From Sinomonas atrocyanea (GTDB lineage: Bacteria > Actinomycetota > Actinomycetes > Actinomycetales > Micrococcaceae), in the NCBI RefSeq assembly GCF_030812675.1, contig NZ_JAUSTE010000003.1, positions 226,160 through 290,159 on the forward strand: a stretch of 64,000 nucleotides of DNA. The letters are read 5' to 3'. Each line of letters starts with the position of its first letter. The stretch's first letter is position 1. Under the pieces are notes generated by a model. It was not told the origin of the DNA and searched no databases. It worked only from the letters and a program-made list of their open reading frames with translations. Below, one piece after another: positions 33,660-42,329 of this stretch. The position numbers and the translations under genes are program-made.

Positions 33660-34712
33660 TCAGGGCATGCCGGTCATGTACTGGGAGACATTCTGCTTGT
33701 CCACGACGAAGGCCGGAACATCGACCCACGCCGGGACCTGCTTGCCGGCCAGCAGCCACAGCGCGGTGTCGACGCCGGTCGCACCCTCTGTGGTGGGCCG
33801 CTCGCTCACCGTGGCGGTGTAGGTGCCGGCCGCGATCTGCTTCTTCGCCTGCGGGATGCCGTCCGTGCCGACGAGCATCACCTTGCCGGTCAGGCCCTTG
33901 GCATCGATTGCTGCCTGGACCCCGAGCCCCATCCCATCGTTCTGGGAGTAGAACGCCTTGATGTCCGGATTGGCGGTGAGCATCGCATTGGCGATCGTCT
34001 GGGCCTGGTTCGTGTCCCACTTGGCCGTCTGGGACGCCACGAGGTTCAGATTCGGGTGCTTGGCGAGGCCCTCCTTGAAGCCCTTGCCGCGGTTGAGAGC
34101 GTTGGACGAGCCGGGGTCGCCCTCGATCTGGGCGACCTTGCCCCCGTTGGGGAGCTGCTTGGCGATGTAGTCGGCAGCGCTCTGCCCGATCGTCTCCGCG
34201 TCGGGTCCCACATACACCACGCCCGGCACGGTCCCCTTGGCGTCGTTGAGCACGATCGGCGGCACCCCCTTGGCCAGGGCCGCCTTGAAGACCGTGTCCA
34301 GCGCCGTCGCGGAGATCGGGGAAGCCAGGATGGCGGAGCAGCCCTGGTTCAGTGCGCTCTGGGCCTTGTCCAGCTGCTCGGTGATCGAGGACTCGTCGTT
34401 CACCGCGTAGGTCTGGTACTGCACACCGAGCTTCTTGGCCTCGGACTCGAAGCCGTCGCGCTCGAAGCCCCAGAACTCGTTGGCCAGGGTCCGGGTCACG
34501 TAGCACAGCTTCACCCCGGACTTCGGGGTCGGGGTGCCGAGGTTCTTCTGCAAGGTGGCCACATCGGTCTTCTGGTCCGCTTGGACCTGGGAGGCGAGGT
34601 TGGCGGTCGCCCCGGAGCTGGAGCCTTCGGGGGTCGCCGAGCATGAGCTCAGGGCGAGGGCCGCCACGGAGGCGCCTGCAAGGGCTGCGAGCCAGCTGGT
34701 TCGTCGTGTCAT
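33660..34712 (-). CDS. sugar ABC transporter substrate-binding lipoprotein
   Basis: A 350-residue ribose-type binding protein. The signal peptide ends in a lipobox LSSCS near residue 24, so it is anchored to the outer face of the membrane. The mature part has two alpha/beta lobes of the peripla_BP_4 family (ILASPISATALD, AFYSQNDGMGLGV). I chose the ATG at 34712, behind GAAAGGAAC; an in-frame ATG 15 bases upstream would place that site inside the gene. Its leader is strikingly similar to the one of the TRAP binding protein at 37757. It starts 37 bases after the TRAP permease gene. Confidence 0.9.
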   Translation of the reverse strand: MTRRTSWLAALAGASVAALALSSCSATPEGSSSGATANLASQVQADQKTDVATLQKNLGTPTPKSGVKLCYVTRTLANEFWGFERDGFESEAKKLGVQYQTYAVNDESSITEQLDKAQSALNQGCSAILASPISATALDTVFKAALAKGVPPIVLNDAKGTVPGVVYVGPDAETIGQSAADYIAKQLPNGGKVAQIEGDPGSSNALNRGKGFKEGLAKHPNLNLVASQTAKWDTNQAQTIANAMLTANPDIKAFYSQNDGMGLGVQAAIDAKGLTGKVMLVGTDGIPQAKKQIAAGTYTATVSERPTTEGATGVDTALWLLAGKQVPAWVDVPAFVVDKQNVSQYMTGMP

Positions 34713-34749
34713 CGGAGTTCCTTTCATCGTTGAAAAAAGAGGGGGAGGG

Positions 34750-36648
34750 TCAGTTGGTGCTCAGCCCCATGAGGGTGGGAAGGACGGTGCTGAACCAGGG
34801 GACGGCCGCCAGCAGGAGCACGCCGGCGACGAGGACGGCAAGGTACGGGAGGAAGTGCCGGATGCTCCCTTCGACGCTCTCCCTTCCGGTTGCTGCGGCG
34901 ACGTAGAACCCGATGCCGGCCGGGGGTGCGAAGGAGCCGATGCCCATGGCCATGACCAGGACCATCGAGTACTGGACGGGGTTGATGCCGAACTGGACGG
35001 CGATCGGGAGCAGCAGCGGGGCGAAGATGAGCACCGCGGGCATCCCCTCGAGCAGCTGGCCCATCACGATCAGGATGACGATGCTCACCAGCATGAAGAG
35101 GAAGGGAGAGTCCGACAGCCCGGACATGGCGTCCGCGATCGCTGCGGACACCCCTGCGGTGGCGAGCGTCTGGGCGAACGGGGACGCTGCCGCGATGATG
35201 AACAGCACCATGCCCGCGGTGGTGACCGTCTCGCGGAGGGCCTGCCACGAGAGCGCCGCCCGGTCGGGCCGGGAGACGCAGGCGAGCACGGAGGCATAGG
35301 CCACGGCCAGAGCTGAGACCTCGGTGGGGGTCGCCACGCCCGTCACGATCCCGGCCACCAGCCCGGCGGGAAGGATCAGGGTGGGCAGGGCCAGGGCAAC
35401 CGTCCGGCCCTTCTCGGCAATGGAGCTCCGGGACGCGCGTGCTGTCCCGCGGGCCCTGAAGAAGACCAGGAGCATCACGCAGACTCCCAGCACCCCCGCC
35501 GGTACGAGGCCAGCCATGAAGAGGGTGGTCGTCGACAGGGACGTGATGGAGCCCAGGATGAGCAGCACGATGCTCGGGGGAACGGTCTCGCCCATGATGG
35601 CCGAGGCCGACAGCACCGCGACGACCTCGCCTCGGGCGACCTTCCGTTCCTCGAGCATGTCCCGCATGGTGGTGCCGACGGCGGCGACATCTGCCACCTT
35701 GGATCCGGAGATGCCGGAGAAGACGTACATCGTCACCACGACGGCCATCAGCGCCCCGCCCCTGATGCGGCCAAGGACGGCGTCGACCAGTTTCGCCAGC
35801 GGGGCGGTCAGCCCTGCGCGGCTCATGAGCGCTCCGACCAGGATGAAGAACGGGATCGCCAGGAGCAGGAACGAATTGGCGCCGGACTGCATCCCGACGG
35901 GGACCGCCGAGAGGTCGGACAGCCCGCCCCAGAGGATGTAGACGCCCGAGCCGAGCATGAGGACGAACGCGACCGGCACCCCGAGGAAGAGGACCACGAA
36001 GAGGAAGACGAGCACCACGACCAGGAGCGTGTCCGAGCTCATCGCCAGCGTTGCCTGCTGCAGGCCCAGGACCCCTGCGCCTGCCGCCGCAGCGAGGACC
36101 AGCCCGCCCAGGGCCGCCCGGCGCGGTCCGCGGACCAGCTTGACCAGGGCGAACCACGACGTCATCGCCAGTCCCACGGCGAAGGGCAGCGAGACGTAGG
36201 ACTGCGGGACGTTCAGGATCGGCGTGGACTCGCCGGAGCGCTGGAGGAGCACGGGCACGAAGACCGCCAGCATGCCCGCCGAGATGCCGAGGACGACCGC
36301 GTCGACGAAGGCGCGCTGGTACGCCCGCCAACGGTCCGGGAGCCTGTCGGCGAGGATCTGGATCGACATGTGCGCACCGCGCGCATAGGCGATCGCCCCT
36401 CCCACGAACGCCGCGATGTAGAGGGCGAACTCGGAAACCTCCTGCGTCCAGGTGACGGAATTCCCCGTCGCGAGCCGGTACAGGACGTTGAACAGGACCA
36501 CGAAGAATTCGACGACTATGGCTGCTGCGACGATTGCCTCGAAGACGCTGTCGAGCCATTTCGTGCCGCTCCAGGCCGCCGGGCCGTGGGCCTCGGCCTG
36601 CTCCTCGGTCCTGACGATGCCTGTGCTCTCGTCGATCACTGTTTCCAT
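34750..36648 (-). CDS. TRAP transporter permease, fused DctQ-DctM
   Basis: A 632-residue fusion of the small (DctQ, about residues 30-165, four helices, WTQEVSEFALYIAAF) and large (DctM, about 200-620, roughly 12 helices) TRAP membrane subunits. DctM landmarks include IPFFILVGALMSRAG, FSGISGSKVADVAAVG and GFAPPAG-like GSFAPPAGIG. TRAP systems use a cation gradient and an external binding protein, encoded just upstream. I chose the ATG at 36648 because CTAGGAGAG precedes it. A strong hairpin separates it from the binding-protein gene, which should keep permease levels lower. It probably imports the same kind of sugar acid as the ABC system beside it. Confidence 0.92.
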   Translation of the reverse strand: METVIDESTGIVRTEEQAEAHGPAAWSGTKWLDSVFEAIVAAAIVVEFFVVLFNVLYRLATGNSVTWTQEVSEFALYIAAFVGGAIAYARGAHMSIQILADRLPDRWRAYQRAFVDAVVLGISAGMLAVFVPVLLQRSGESTPILNVPQSYVSLPFAVGLAMTSWFALVKLVRGPRRAALGGLVLAAAAGAGVLGLQQATLAMSSDTLLVVVLVFLFVVLFLGVPVAFVLMLGSGVYILWGGLSDLSAVPVGMQSGANSFLLLAIPFFILVGALMSRAGLTAPLAKLVDAVLGRIRGGALMAVVVTMYVFSGISGSKVADVAAVGTTMRDMLEERKVARGEVVAVLSASAIMGETVPPSIVLLILGSITSLSTTTLFMAGLVPAGVLGVCVMLLVFFRARGTARASRSSIAEKGRTVALALPTLILPAGLVAGIVTGVATPTEVSALAVAYASVLACVSRPDRAALSWQALRETVTTAGMVLFIIAAASPFAQTLATAGVSAAIADAMSGLSDSPFLFMLVSIVILIVMGQLLEGMPAVLIFAPLLLPIAVQFGINPVQYSMVLVMAMGIGSFAPPAGIGFYVAAATGRESVEGSIRHFLPYLAVLVAGVLLLAAVPWFSTVLPTLMGLSTN

Positions 36649-36681
36649 GGGGCTTGCTCTCCTAGCGGATCCCGTTGGGGT

Positions 36682-36716
36682 CCGTGGCTGGCCGTGCTGA
36701 GGACGGCCAGCCACGG
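36682..36716 (-). terminator. strong intra-operon hairpin between dctP and dctQM
   Basis: Perfect 14-base arms (left begins CCGTGGCTGG, right ends CCAGCCACGG) with a 7-base loop, 13 bases after the dctP-type stop and 34 bases before the permease start. Probably a partial terminator or an RNA-stabilising stem. Confidence 0.65.
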
Positions 36717-36728
36717 GCCGGCGGGCTG

Positions 36729-37757
36729 TCACTGACCGTCGACGAAATCGACGGTCTTCTTGAGGAAGTCGGCGCCGCCGACGGTGTCGGCGAACTGGGG
36801 ATAGAGCGCGCGGGCGACCTGCTTGAACTTCGCGGCGCCGTCGGGTGAGAGGTCGTTGACCTTCACCCCACCCGACTCCAGCTGCTTGACCTGCTGGTCG
36901 GCCTGGGCGGCGTCGTTCTTCGTCTTGAACGCGGCGGTGTCATCGGCCGCGGCCTGCAGGGCCTGCTGGGCGTCCGAATCCAGTCCGGCCCACTTCTTGT
37001 CGCTGAAGGCCAGGACGAAGGCGTCTTCCATGTGGTTCGTCATGGAGAGGTACTTCTGCACCTCGGCGAACTTGTTGGTGGCAGGAACCTCCACCGGGTT
37101 CTCCTGGCCGCTGATCGCTCCCGTCTGCAGGGCGGTGTAGACCTCGGAGAATGCCAGCGGCGTCGGGCTGGCCCCGACGGCGCTGAAGAACTTGGTCCAC
37201 AGCGGATTGCCCGGGACACGGATCTTCAGGCCCTTGAGGTCATCCGGCGTCTGGATCGGGCGGACCGAGTTGGTCACCTCCCGCGGGGTCCGCGAGAGCA
37301 TGGCGAGGCCCTTCGTGCCGCTCTGGCCAAGATCCCCCAGCAGCTCCTTCCCGGGAGCACCATTGAGGTACTTCACCTCCTGGTCCACAGAGGAGAACAG
37401 GTACGGCAGGCTCACCGCGTTCATCTTCTTGTCCGTCCCGGCGTAGACCGAGGTGGAGAGGATGACCGCGTCCAGCGACCCGCTCTGCACCCGCGACACG
37501 GCGGCGTTCTGGTCTCCGCCGAAGCTCGTGCCGTTGGGAATGACCGTGACCTTGACCTTGCCGTTCGACTTGCTCTTCACGACGTCGGCGAAGTGCTGCG
37601 CGGCCGCGCCGACCGAGGACCCGATGGGGTCGGGGATCGACAGCTTCACCTCCACACTGTTCGCGGCGGCGGAAGCGCCTCCGGAGCAGCCGCTGAGGGC
37701 TAGGGCGGTGACGGATGCGGCAGCGAGGGCGGCAAGCCAGCCGGCTCGTCTCGTCAT
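36729..37757 (-). CDS. TRAP transporter substrate-binding lipoprotein (DctP family)
   Basis: A 342-residue DctP-type binding protein. The signal peptide ends in a lipobox LSGCS near residue 24. The mature domain shows family landmarks: IPDPIGSSVGAAAQHFADVV, the ligand-binding Arg region LKGLKIRVPGNPLW, and the helix SEVYTALQTGAISGQENP. The Arg in KIRVPG usually binds a carboxylate, which favours an acidic substrate such as a uronate or other sugar acid. I chose the ATG at 37757 with GAAAGGACC upstream. Confidence 0.92.
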   Translation of the reverse strand: MTRRAGWLAALAAASVTALALSGCSGGASAAANSVEVKLSIPDPIGSSVGAAAQHFADVVKSKSNGKVKVTVIPNGTSFGGDQNAAVSRVQSGSLDAVILSTSVYAGTDKKMNAVSLPYLFSSVDQEVKYLNGAPGKELLGDLGQSGTKGLAMLSRTPREVTNSVRPIQTPDDLKGLKIRVPGNPLWTKFFSAVGASPTPLAFSEVYTALQTGAISGQENPVEVPATNKFAEVQKYLSMTNHMEDAFVLAFSDKKWAGLDSDAQQALQAAADDTAAFKTKNDAAQADQQVKQLESGGVKVNDLSPDGAAKFKQVARALYPQFADTVGGADFLKKTVDFVDGQ

Positions 37758-37797
37758 GGGTGGTCCTTTCATCGTTGGAAGGGTGGGGCAGGTTCGT

Positions 37798-37840
37798 GCA
37801 GCGTGCCGGGCTGCCTTTCGGGGCCGTCCCGGCACGCTGC
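37798..37840 (-). terminator. hairpin between the oxidoreductase and dctP genes
   Basis: Perfect 13-base arms GCAGCGTGCCGGG and CCCGGCACGCTGC with a 17-base loop. It lies 7 bases after the stop of the SAF oxidoreductase gene and may attenuate or protect the transcript. Confidence 0.55.
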
Positions 37841-37846
37841 CGGGAT

Positions 37847-39190
37847 TCAGACGGTGGCGCGGATGAGGGCTTCGGTCTCGCGGCGCAGCTCGAGGGCGGT
37901 CGCGAGCGATTCGTCGATGACGATGTCGTCCCACTTGACGTGCTCGCCCTTGGCGACGCTGTTCTTCAGCTCCACGTGGTGGGCGAGTGCGACAGGCAGG
38001 AGGCCTTCCCGGACCGAGGTCTCGGCCGAGACCAGCTTGCCCCAGACGGTGTAGCCGCCCTCGCCGTCGAGGAACTCCCCGGCGCTGAGGTCCTTCTTGG
38101 CCGTGGCAACGACGTCGCCGAAGAAGCCCTTGGGCGATCCCGTGGAGATCCCGCGCAGGACGGCATTGGCGATGGACATGTTCAGCTCGAGGCCGACGTA
38201 GTGGTATGGGCGGTAGAGCGCGGCGTACTGGCCGGTGGGGTCCGGGTGCCAGGGGTACTCGGTGAAGCAGCCCGAGACGTAGTCGTTGGTCGCCTTGACG
38301 ACGACGAACACGCCCTCCTGGGTGTTGAACGGGATCCAGTCGCCCTCGCGGGTGACGCTGGACATGACCTCGACCGAGCCCTCGTGGGCGAGCACGCCGC
38401 CGACTGCGGAGGGCCGGCAGATGGTGGCGATCTCCTCCACGTTGCCCGGGGTGAAGGTCAGGCCGCTGTCGGAGGGGACCAGGCCGGCGGCGTTGGCGAC
38501 CGCGGCCATCTCGATGGCGGCCTTGGTCCCGTCGCGGAAGGAGGTGTGCATGTAGGGGTTGAGCTGGCCCGAGTCGGTGAGCTCCTTGGAGAACTCCCAG
38601 TTCTCCCAGACGTTGTCGGGGTTCATCTCGTGGTAGTGGGGCAGGTACTTCGCGCCCTTGCCCGCGCAGACGACGTCGAAGCCGGACGTGCGGGCCCAGT
38701 CGACGAGCTCCATGATGAGGGCAGGCTGGTCGCCGTAGGCCATGGAGTAGACGACGCCGGCCTCCTCGGCCCGGCGGGCCAGGGCCGGCCCGGCCAGGGC
38801 GTCGGCCTCGACCGTGACCATGATGATGTGCTTGCCGGTGCTGATGGCCCGCAGCGCGTGATCGATGCCGACGATCGGGTTGCCGGTCGCCTCGACGATG
38901 ATGTCGATGTCCGCCTCGAAGAGGGTGGAGGCATTCGCGACGACCGCGGTGCCCCGCTGGGCGATGGCGTCCTCGATCGTGGCGGAGACGGCATCGGCCG
39001 GCCAGCCGACCAGCTCGAGGGCGCCTTCAGCGCGCTTGGTATTGATATCCGCGATGGCCACGACGTGCACGCCGGGGATGTTGCGGGCCTGGGAGAGGTA
39101 CATGGTGCCGAACCGGCCGGCGCCGATGAGGCCGACGCGGATCGGGTGGCCTTCGGCTTCGCGCTGCTCGAGGAGGGAGTGGAGGTTCAC
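37847..39190 (-). CDS. SAF-domain oxidoreductase (homoserine dehydrogenase/Gfo-Idh-like)
   Basis: A 447-residue NAD(P)-dependent enzyme with an N-terminal Rossmann domain (VGLIGAGRFGTMY, about 18-30; IDIIVEATGNP) and a C-terminal SAF-type domain (from about residue 365: KKDLSAGEFLDGEGGYTVWG, then VKWDDIVID). The family appears in sugar-acid and acid-sugar catabolic operons, but its reaction is poorly defined. It is the first gene of the long minus-strand operon, and its GTG start has AGGAAG upstream. The control region to its right holds a LacI-type palindrome. It is probably the first oxidation after import. Confidence 0.82.
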   Translation of the reverse strand: MNLHSLLEQREAEGHPIRVGLIGAGRFGTMYLSQARNIPGVHVVAIADINTKRAEGALELVGWPADAVSATIEDAIAQRGTAVVANASTLFEADIDIIVEATGNPIVGIDHALRAISTGKHIIMVTVEADALAGPALARRAEEAGVVYSMAYGDQPALIMELVDWARTSGFDVVCAGKGAKYLPHYHEMNPDNVWENWEFSKELTDSGQLNPYMHTSFRDGTKAAIEMAAVANAAGLVPSDSGLTFTPGNVEEIATICRPSAVGGVLAHEGSVEVMSSVTREGDWIPFNTQEGVFVVVKATNDYVSGCFTEYPWHPDPTGQYAALYRPYHYVGLELNMSIANAVLRGISTGSPKGFFGDVVATAKKDLSAGEFLDGEGGYTVWGKLVSAETSVREGLLPVALAHHVELKNSVAKGEHVKWDDIVIDESLATALELRRETEALIRATV

Positions 39191-39287
39191 GGTGCTTCTT
39201 CCTGTGATCGGGCGGCCGACGGGGTGAGTCAGGGACTTCGTGCCGGCTCTGCCCGACTCTCTCGTCGCTCGCTTGGTTCCCTAAGTG

Positions 39288-39298
39288 GTAACGGTTAC
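39288..39298. promoter_or_regulatory. LacI-type operator in the divergent control region
   Basis: GTAACGGTTAC is a perfect odd-length palindrome between the divergent SAF oxidoreductase and LacI genes. Its position suits joint repression of the long operon and autoregulation of the LacI gene. Confidence 0.5.
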
Positions 39299-39383
39299 AC
39301 TTTTGTACCAGTGGACCGGGAGTGACGTCAATCACCCCTCGGGAAACTGGTCTAGTGTTTCCCTCACGACCTAGGAGGAGCCG

Positions 39384-40421
39384 GTGAAGAAGCCAGCGAC
39401 TATCCGCGACGTCGCCCGCGAAGCGGGTGTCTCCGTCGCCGTCGTCTCGCGCGTGCTCAACGAAGGCACCGGGCCTGTGGCGCCCACGACCCGGGCGAAG
39501 GTCCTCGAGGTCATCGAGGACTTGGGGTACCGGCCGCGCGCCGCTGCCCGCGAGCTCCAGCAGCGGACGACCTCAACGATCGGCCTCGTCGTCGCCGACC
39601 TCGCGAACCCGTTCTTCGCCCGCCTCGCGGACCGCGTGGTCTGGGAGGCCCGCGCGCGTGGGGTGCACGTTGTCGTGCTCACCACGCAGGAAGACCCCCA
39701 CCTCGAGGCCGAGTCCATCGCCACGCTCATCGAAAGGTCCGTGGCCTCGGTGATCGCCACCCCCGCCGGGGACAACGTCGACAAGTGGGCCAGGCTCATC
39801 GATTTGGGCATCAACGTGGTCTTCGTCGACCGGGAGATCGACCAGCTCGAGCAGATCGACGTCGTCACCATCCGCAACGACGTCTCGGCCGAGGTTGCCA
39901 CCGCCCACCTCATCGGTCTAGGGCACACCCGCATCGGGTTCATCTCCGGACCGGCCGCGACTTCGACCGGGCGGGACCGCGTGGCCGGCTTCCGGCGGGC
40001 CATGGCGGCTGCCGGCCTCTCGGTGGATGACGAGCTCGTCCACCACATCCCCTTCCGCGGAGACAATGGGAGCGATTCGGTCGGGGCCCTCCTGAGCATG
40101 CCGGAACCGCCCACTGCGTTGATCGTCGGCAACACCGCCCAGGTCCGCTCGGCCCTGCGGAGGATCAAGCAGTCCGAGATCCACGTTCCGGAGGACCTGA
40201 GCCTCGTCGTCTTCGACGACAACCCCTGGACCGAGCTCGTCTCCCCGCCCCTGACCGTGGTCCGGCAGCCCATCGAGATGCTCGCGGTCCACTCGGTGGA
40301 CCTCGCGGTCGGCCGCGCGAAGGGCCTCCTCCCCGAACACCGCCGCCGGATCGAAGTCGACGCCGAGTTCGTCCGGCGCTCCAGCAGCGCCCCTGCCCGC
40401 CAGAGCACCCCGACCACCTAA
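39384..40421 (+). CDS. LacI-family transcriptional regulator
   Basis: A 345-residue repressor with the HTH at about residues 4-26 (TIRDVAREAGVSVAVVSRVL), a hinge helix (RAAARELQQRTT), and a sugar-binding effector domain (IGLVVADLANPFFARLA, and TALIVGNTAQ). The GTG start has AGGAGG upstream at ideal distance. Divergent from the ten-gene TRAP/ABC operon, with the palindrome at 39288 between them. It is not a close copy of the LacI at 19088. The probable inducer is a sugar acid taken up by the divergent operon. Confidence 0.9.
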   Translation: MKKPATIRDVAREAGVSVAVVSRVLNEGTGPVAPTTRAKVLEVIEDLGYRPRAAARELQQRTTSTIGLVVADLANPFFARLADRVVWEARARGVHVVVLTTQEDPHLEAESIATLIERSVASVIATPAGDNVDKWARLIDLGINVVFVDREIDQLEQIDVVTIRNDVSAEVATAHLIGLGHTRIGFISGPAATSTGRDRVAGFRRAMAAAGLSVDDELVHHIPFRGDNGSDSVGALLSMPEPPTALIVGNTAQVRSALRRIKQSEIHVPEDLSLVVFDDNPWTELVSPPLTVVRQPIEMLAVHSVDLAVGRAKGLLPEHRRRIEVDAEFVRRSSSAPARQSTPTT

Positions 40422-40471
40422 ACCCTCAGCGCTTGCCGCCGCACTCGCAGCAACAAACCCCTAGGAGCACC

Positions 40472-40783
40472 ATGTCCGTCGTCGTCACCGCCGTCTTCCA
40501 CCCCGCCCCGGGCAAGAAGGACCAGCTGCGCGAAGCGCTGCGCTCGTCCATCCCCGCCGTCCACGAGGAAGAAGGCTGCCTCCTCTACGCCATCCACGAC
40601 GCCGAAGACGGAACCATCACCATGCTCGAGAAGTGGACCACCGCCGAACTTCTCGACGCCCACGCCAAAGGTCCAGCCGTCGAAGCCCTCGACGCGGCAG
40701 TCGCCCCCTTCCTCGCCTCGCCCACCGTCGTGACCAAGATGGTCCCGATCCCGGCCGGCACCGACGAGCAGGGCCTCCTGTGA
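40472..40783 (+). CDS. antibiotic-biosynthesis-monooxygenase-fold small protein
   Basis: A 103-residue ferredoxin-like ABM-domain protein ([21 protein letters not shown], later [11 protein letters not shown] and [17 protein letters not shown]). Such proteins act as small cofactor-free monooxygenases or as helpers in sugar catabolism (YgiN and LsrG relatives). The ATG has CTAGGAG upstream. It lies 50 bases after LacI and ends in a GTGA overlap with the gluconokinase remnant. Its role in this operon is unknown. Confidence 0.8.
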   Translation: MSVVVTAVFHPAPGKKDQLREALRSSIPAVHEEEGCLLYAIHDAEDGTITMLEKWTTAELLDAHAKGPAVEALDAAVAPFLASPTVVTKMVPIPAGTDEQGLL

Positions 40784-41296
40784 ACGGCATCGGCACGGTC
40801 TTCGTCACTGGCGTGTCCGGGGTCGGCAAGACGACCGTCGCTTCGTCGCTCGCTGCCGCGTTGGGGAGGGTGTTCATCGACGCCGACGACCTCCATCCCG
40901 CCGAGAACAAGGCGAAGATGGGGGCCGGCACCCCCCTGACAGACGATGACCGATGGCCGTGGCTAGATGCCGTCGGGCTCCGCAGCAAGCAGGCAGCCGT
41001 CAGTCGTCGCATGCTCGGCCCTGCGTCGCCGCTACCGCGAATACCTCAGCACTTTCGCCCCGTCGGCCGTCTTCATCCACCTCGATGCAAGCCACGAGGA
41101 CATCGCACGCAGGATTGCCGGCCGCGCCCACGAGTACATGCCCGCAAGCCTCCTCGAGAGCCAGCTCGCCACGCTCGAACCCCTTGACCCAGATGAGCCC
41201 GGCTTCCGCGTGGATGCAGCCACGCCGGTCGGCGACCTCGTACGTGCCATCATCGTCGGTCTGGAAAACTGTGGAGCTCGCCCCGTCGGAGCCTGA
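40780..41296 (+). pseudogene. gluconokinase, frameshifted
   Basis: The first frame (from the GTG at 40780) encodes a good gluconokinase N-terminus: P-loop GVSGVGKTT, then [16 protein letters not shown] and [17 protein letters not shown]. It then loses similarity near 40975. The next frame over (from about 40970) continues with the expected second half: [34 protein letters not shown] and [17 protein letters not shown]. The joined length of about 172 residues equals the normal enzyme. One extra base between about 40960 and 41005 explains this. It is either a recent inactivating mutation or a sequencing error. The enzyme would phosphorylate gluconate for the pentose phosphate or Entner-Doudoroff route. 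Confidence 0.85.
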
Positions 41297-41354
41297 CCCG
41301 CAGCAGCCCCGCAAGGCGCATTTCGGCACTAGAGGTGGACCGCGGAGGTTCCAA

Positions 41355-41370
41355 TCAAAGGAACCATTGA
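41355..41370. repeat. intergenic dyad repeat, copy 3 (most symmetric)
   Basis: TCAAAGGAACCATTGA is a near-palindrome between the gluconokinase remnant and the convergent PH/SHOCT gene. It is the best representative of the four copies. Confidence 0.4.
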
Positions 41371-41410
41371 TGGTCCTCGGAGCGCAGCCCGACGACCAGA
41401 TCCCATAGGT

Positions 41411-42235
41411 CTACGACTTCTGCAGAATGGCTCTCTTCTGCTGCTGGAACTCCTCTTGGGTAAGGACTCCTCTGTCAAACAGTTCGGCCAGCCGCTCCAG
41501 TTGACCGACCGTGTCCACGGGTCCTTGTGCAGCCGGCTGCGCAGATGCCGCTTGTGACTCTTGTGCTCCTCTGATGGCCCGCAGCAAGGAATCCCCCTGC
41601 CCGTGCGCCAACTTCGAGATGATCGCGGTGGTACCGAGATGGCTGATCGTTAGCGTCTCGCCGGATGAGCGCAGGCTCATCGATGCCTTCTTCACATCAA
41701 CGGCCTGGATGCCGTTGATCGAGAATGACGTCAGGCTCTCAGAGCCGATGCTTTTCTCAAGGAAGAGGAGTCGGCGGCTGGTTACTGCGGCGATACCGTT
41801 CTTGTTGTCAAGAAGACCGACGCCGATGGCGTGCACGTGCTCTTCCCGCTCGAGAACATTTGCCAAGTGGGCGATCTCTTTCCATCCAAACAGCCGAAGG
41901 TAATCCTGGCTCGCCGCAGCCTTGATGCCATGGTCATCGAGAAGGTCCTCTGGCAGCCCCTCTGCGATCTTGACGAGGTGCTCGTAATGCCTGTTGCCGA
42001 GGCCTTCAACGCGCCAATCAATGAAGGTCTTATCGTTGGCGGGGGTCATCTTGCCTGTAATCTTCGCTGCCCAGCGGTCGCGCAGGATTGCTCTGGGCAC
42101 GTCTACGAGAACCTGTTCGGGCGAGAGAGACGCGAGCTTGAACGTCGCCTTTTCAATTGCGGGCGGAAGAAGATCAAGCACCGTGTCAATGTCAGCGAGC
42201 AACGTCCATTGGACAGTCCGAGAGATTGTAGCCAT
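41411..42235 (-). CDS. PH-like and SHOCT domain protein
   Basis: A 274-residue soluble protein. Residues about 130-215 form a bacterial PH-like domain (AIGVGLLDNKNGIAAVTSRRLLFLE, then ISHLGTTAIISKLAHGQG). The C-terminal 30 residues are a SHOCT motif (LERLAELFDRGVLTQEEFQQQKRAIL), a short helical oligomerisation element. The N-terminal 120 residues (with WRVEGLGNRHYEHL) are not recognised. The function is unknown; such proteins occur near membranes, phage genes and stress loci. It lies alone between intergenic regions and diverges from the next gene. Confidence 0.8.
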   Translation of the reverse strand: MATISRTVQWTLLADIDTVLDLLPPAIEKATFKLASLSPEQVLVDVPRAILRDRWAAKITGKMTPANDKTFIDWRVEGLGNRHYEHLVKIAEGLPEDLLDDHGIKAAASQDYLRLFGWKEIAHLANVLEREEHVHAIGVGLLDNKNGIAAVTSRRLLFLEKSIGSESLTSFSINGIQAVDVKKASMSLRSSGETLTISHLGTTAIISKLAHGQGDSLLRAIRGAQESQAASAQPAAQGPVDTVGQLERLAELFDRGVLTQEEFQQQKRAILQKS

Positions 42236-42329
42236 AGCTGTACTCTATCTACCCCTTAGTGAAAGTCTGCCAGCCCTACGCTGCTGCCGCCTTCGCGTCC
42301 GATGAACCGGGGGCCCGTAGACTGCCGTC

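Noticed and set aside
32181..34646. An 821-codon plus-strand frame across the ABC transporter genes
   Set aside because: It runs antisense to three well-defined genes (RbsA-type, binding protein, permease end) and has a repetitive Gly/Asp/Arg-rich composition typical of GC-driven shadow frames.
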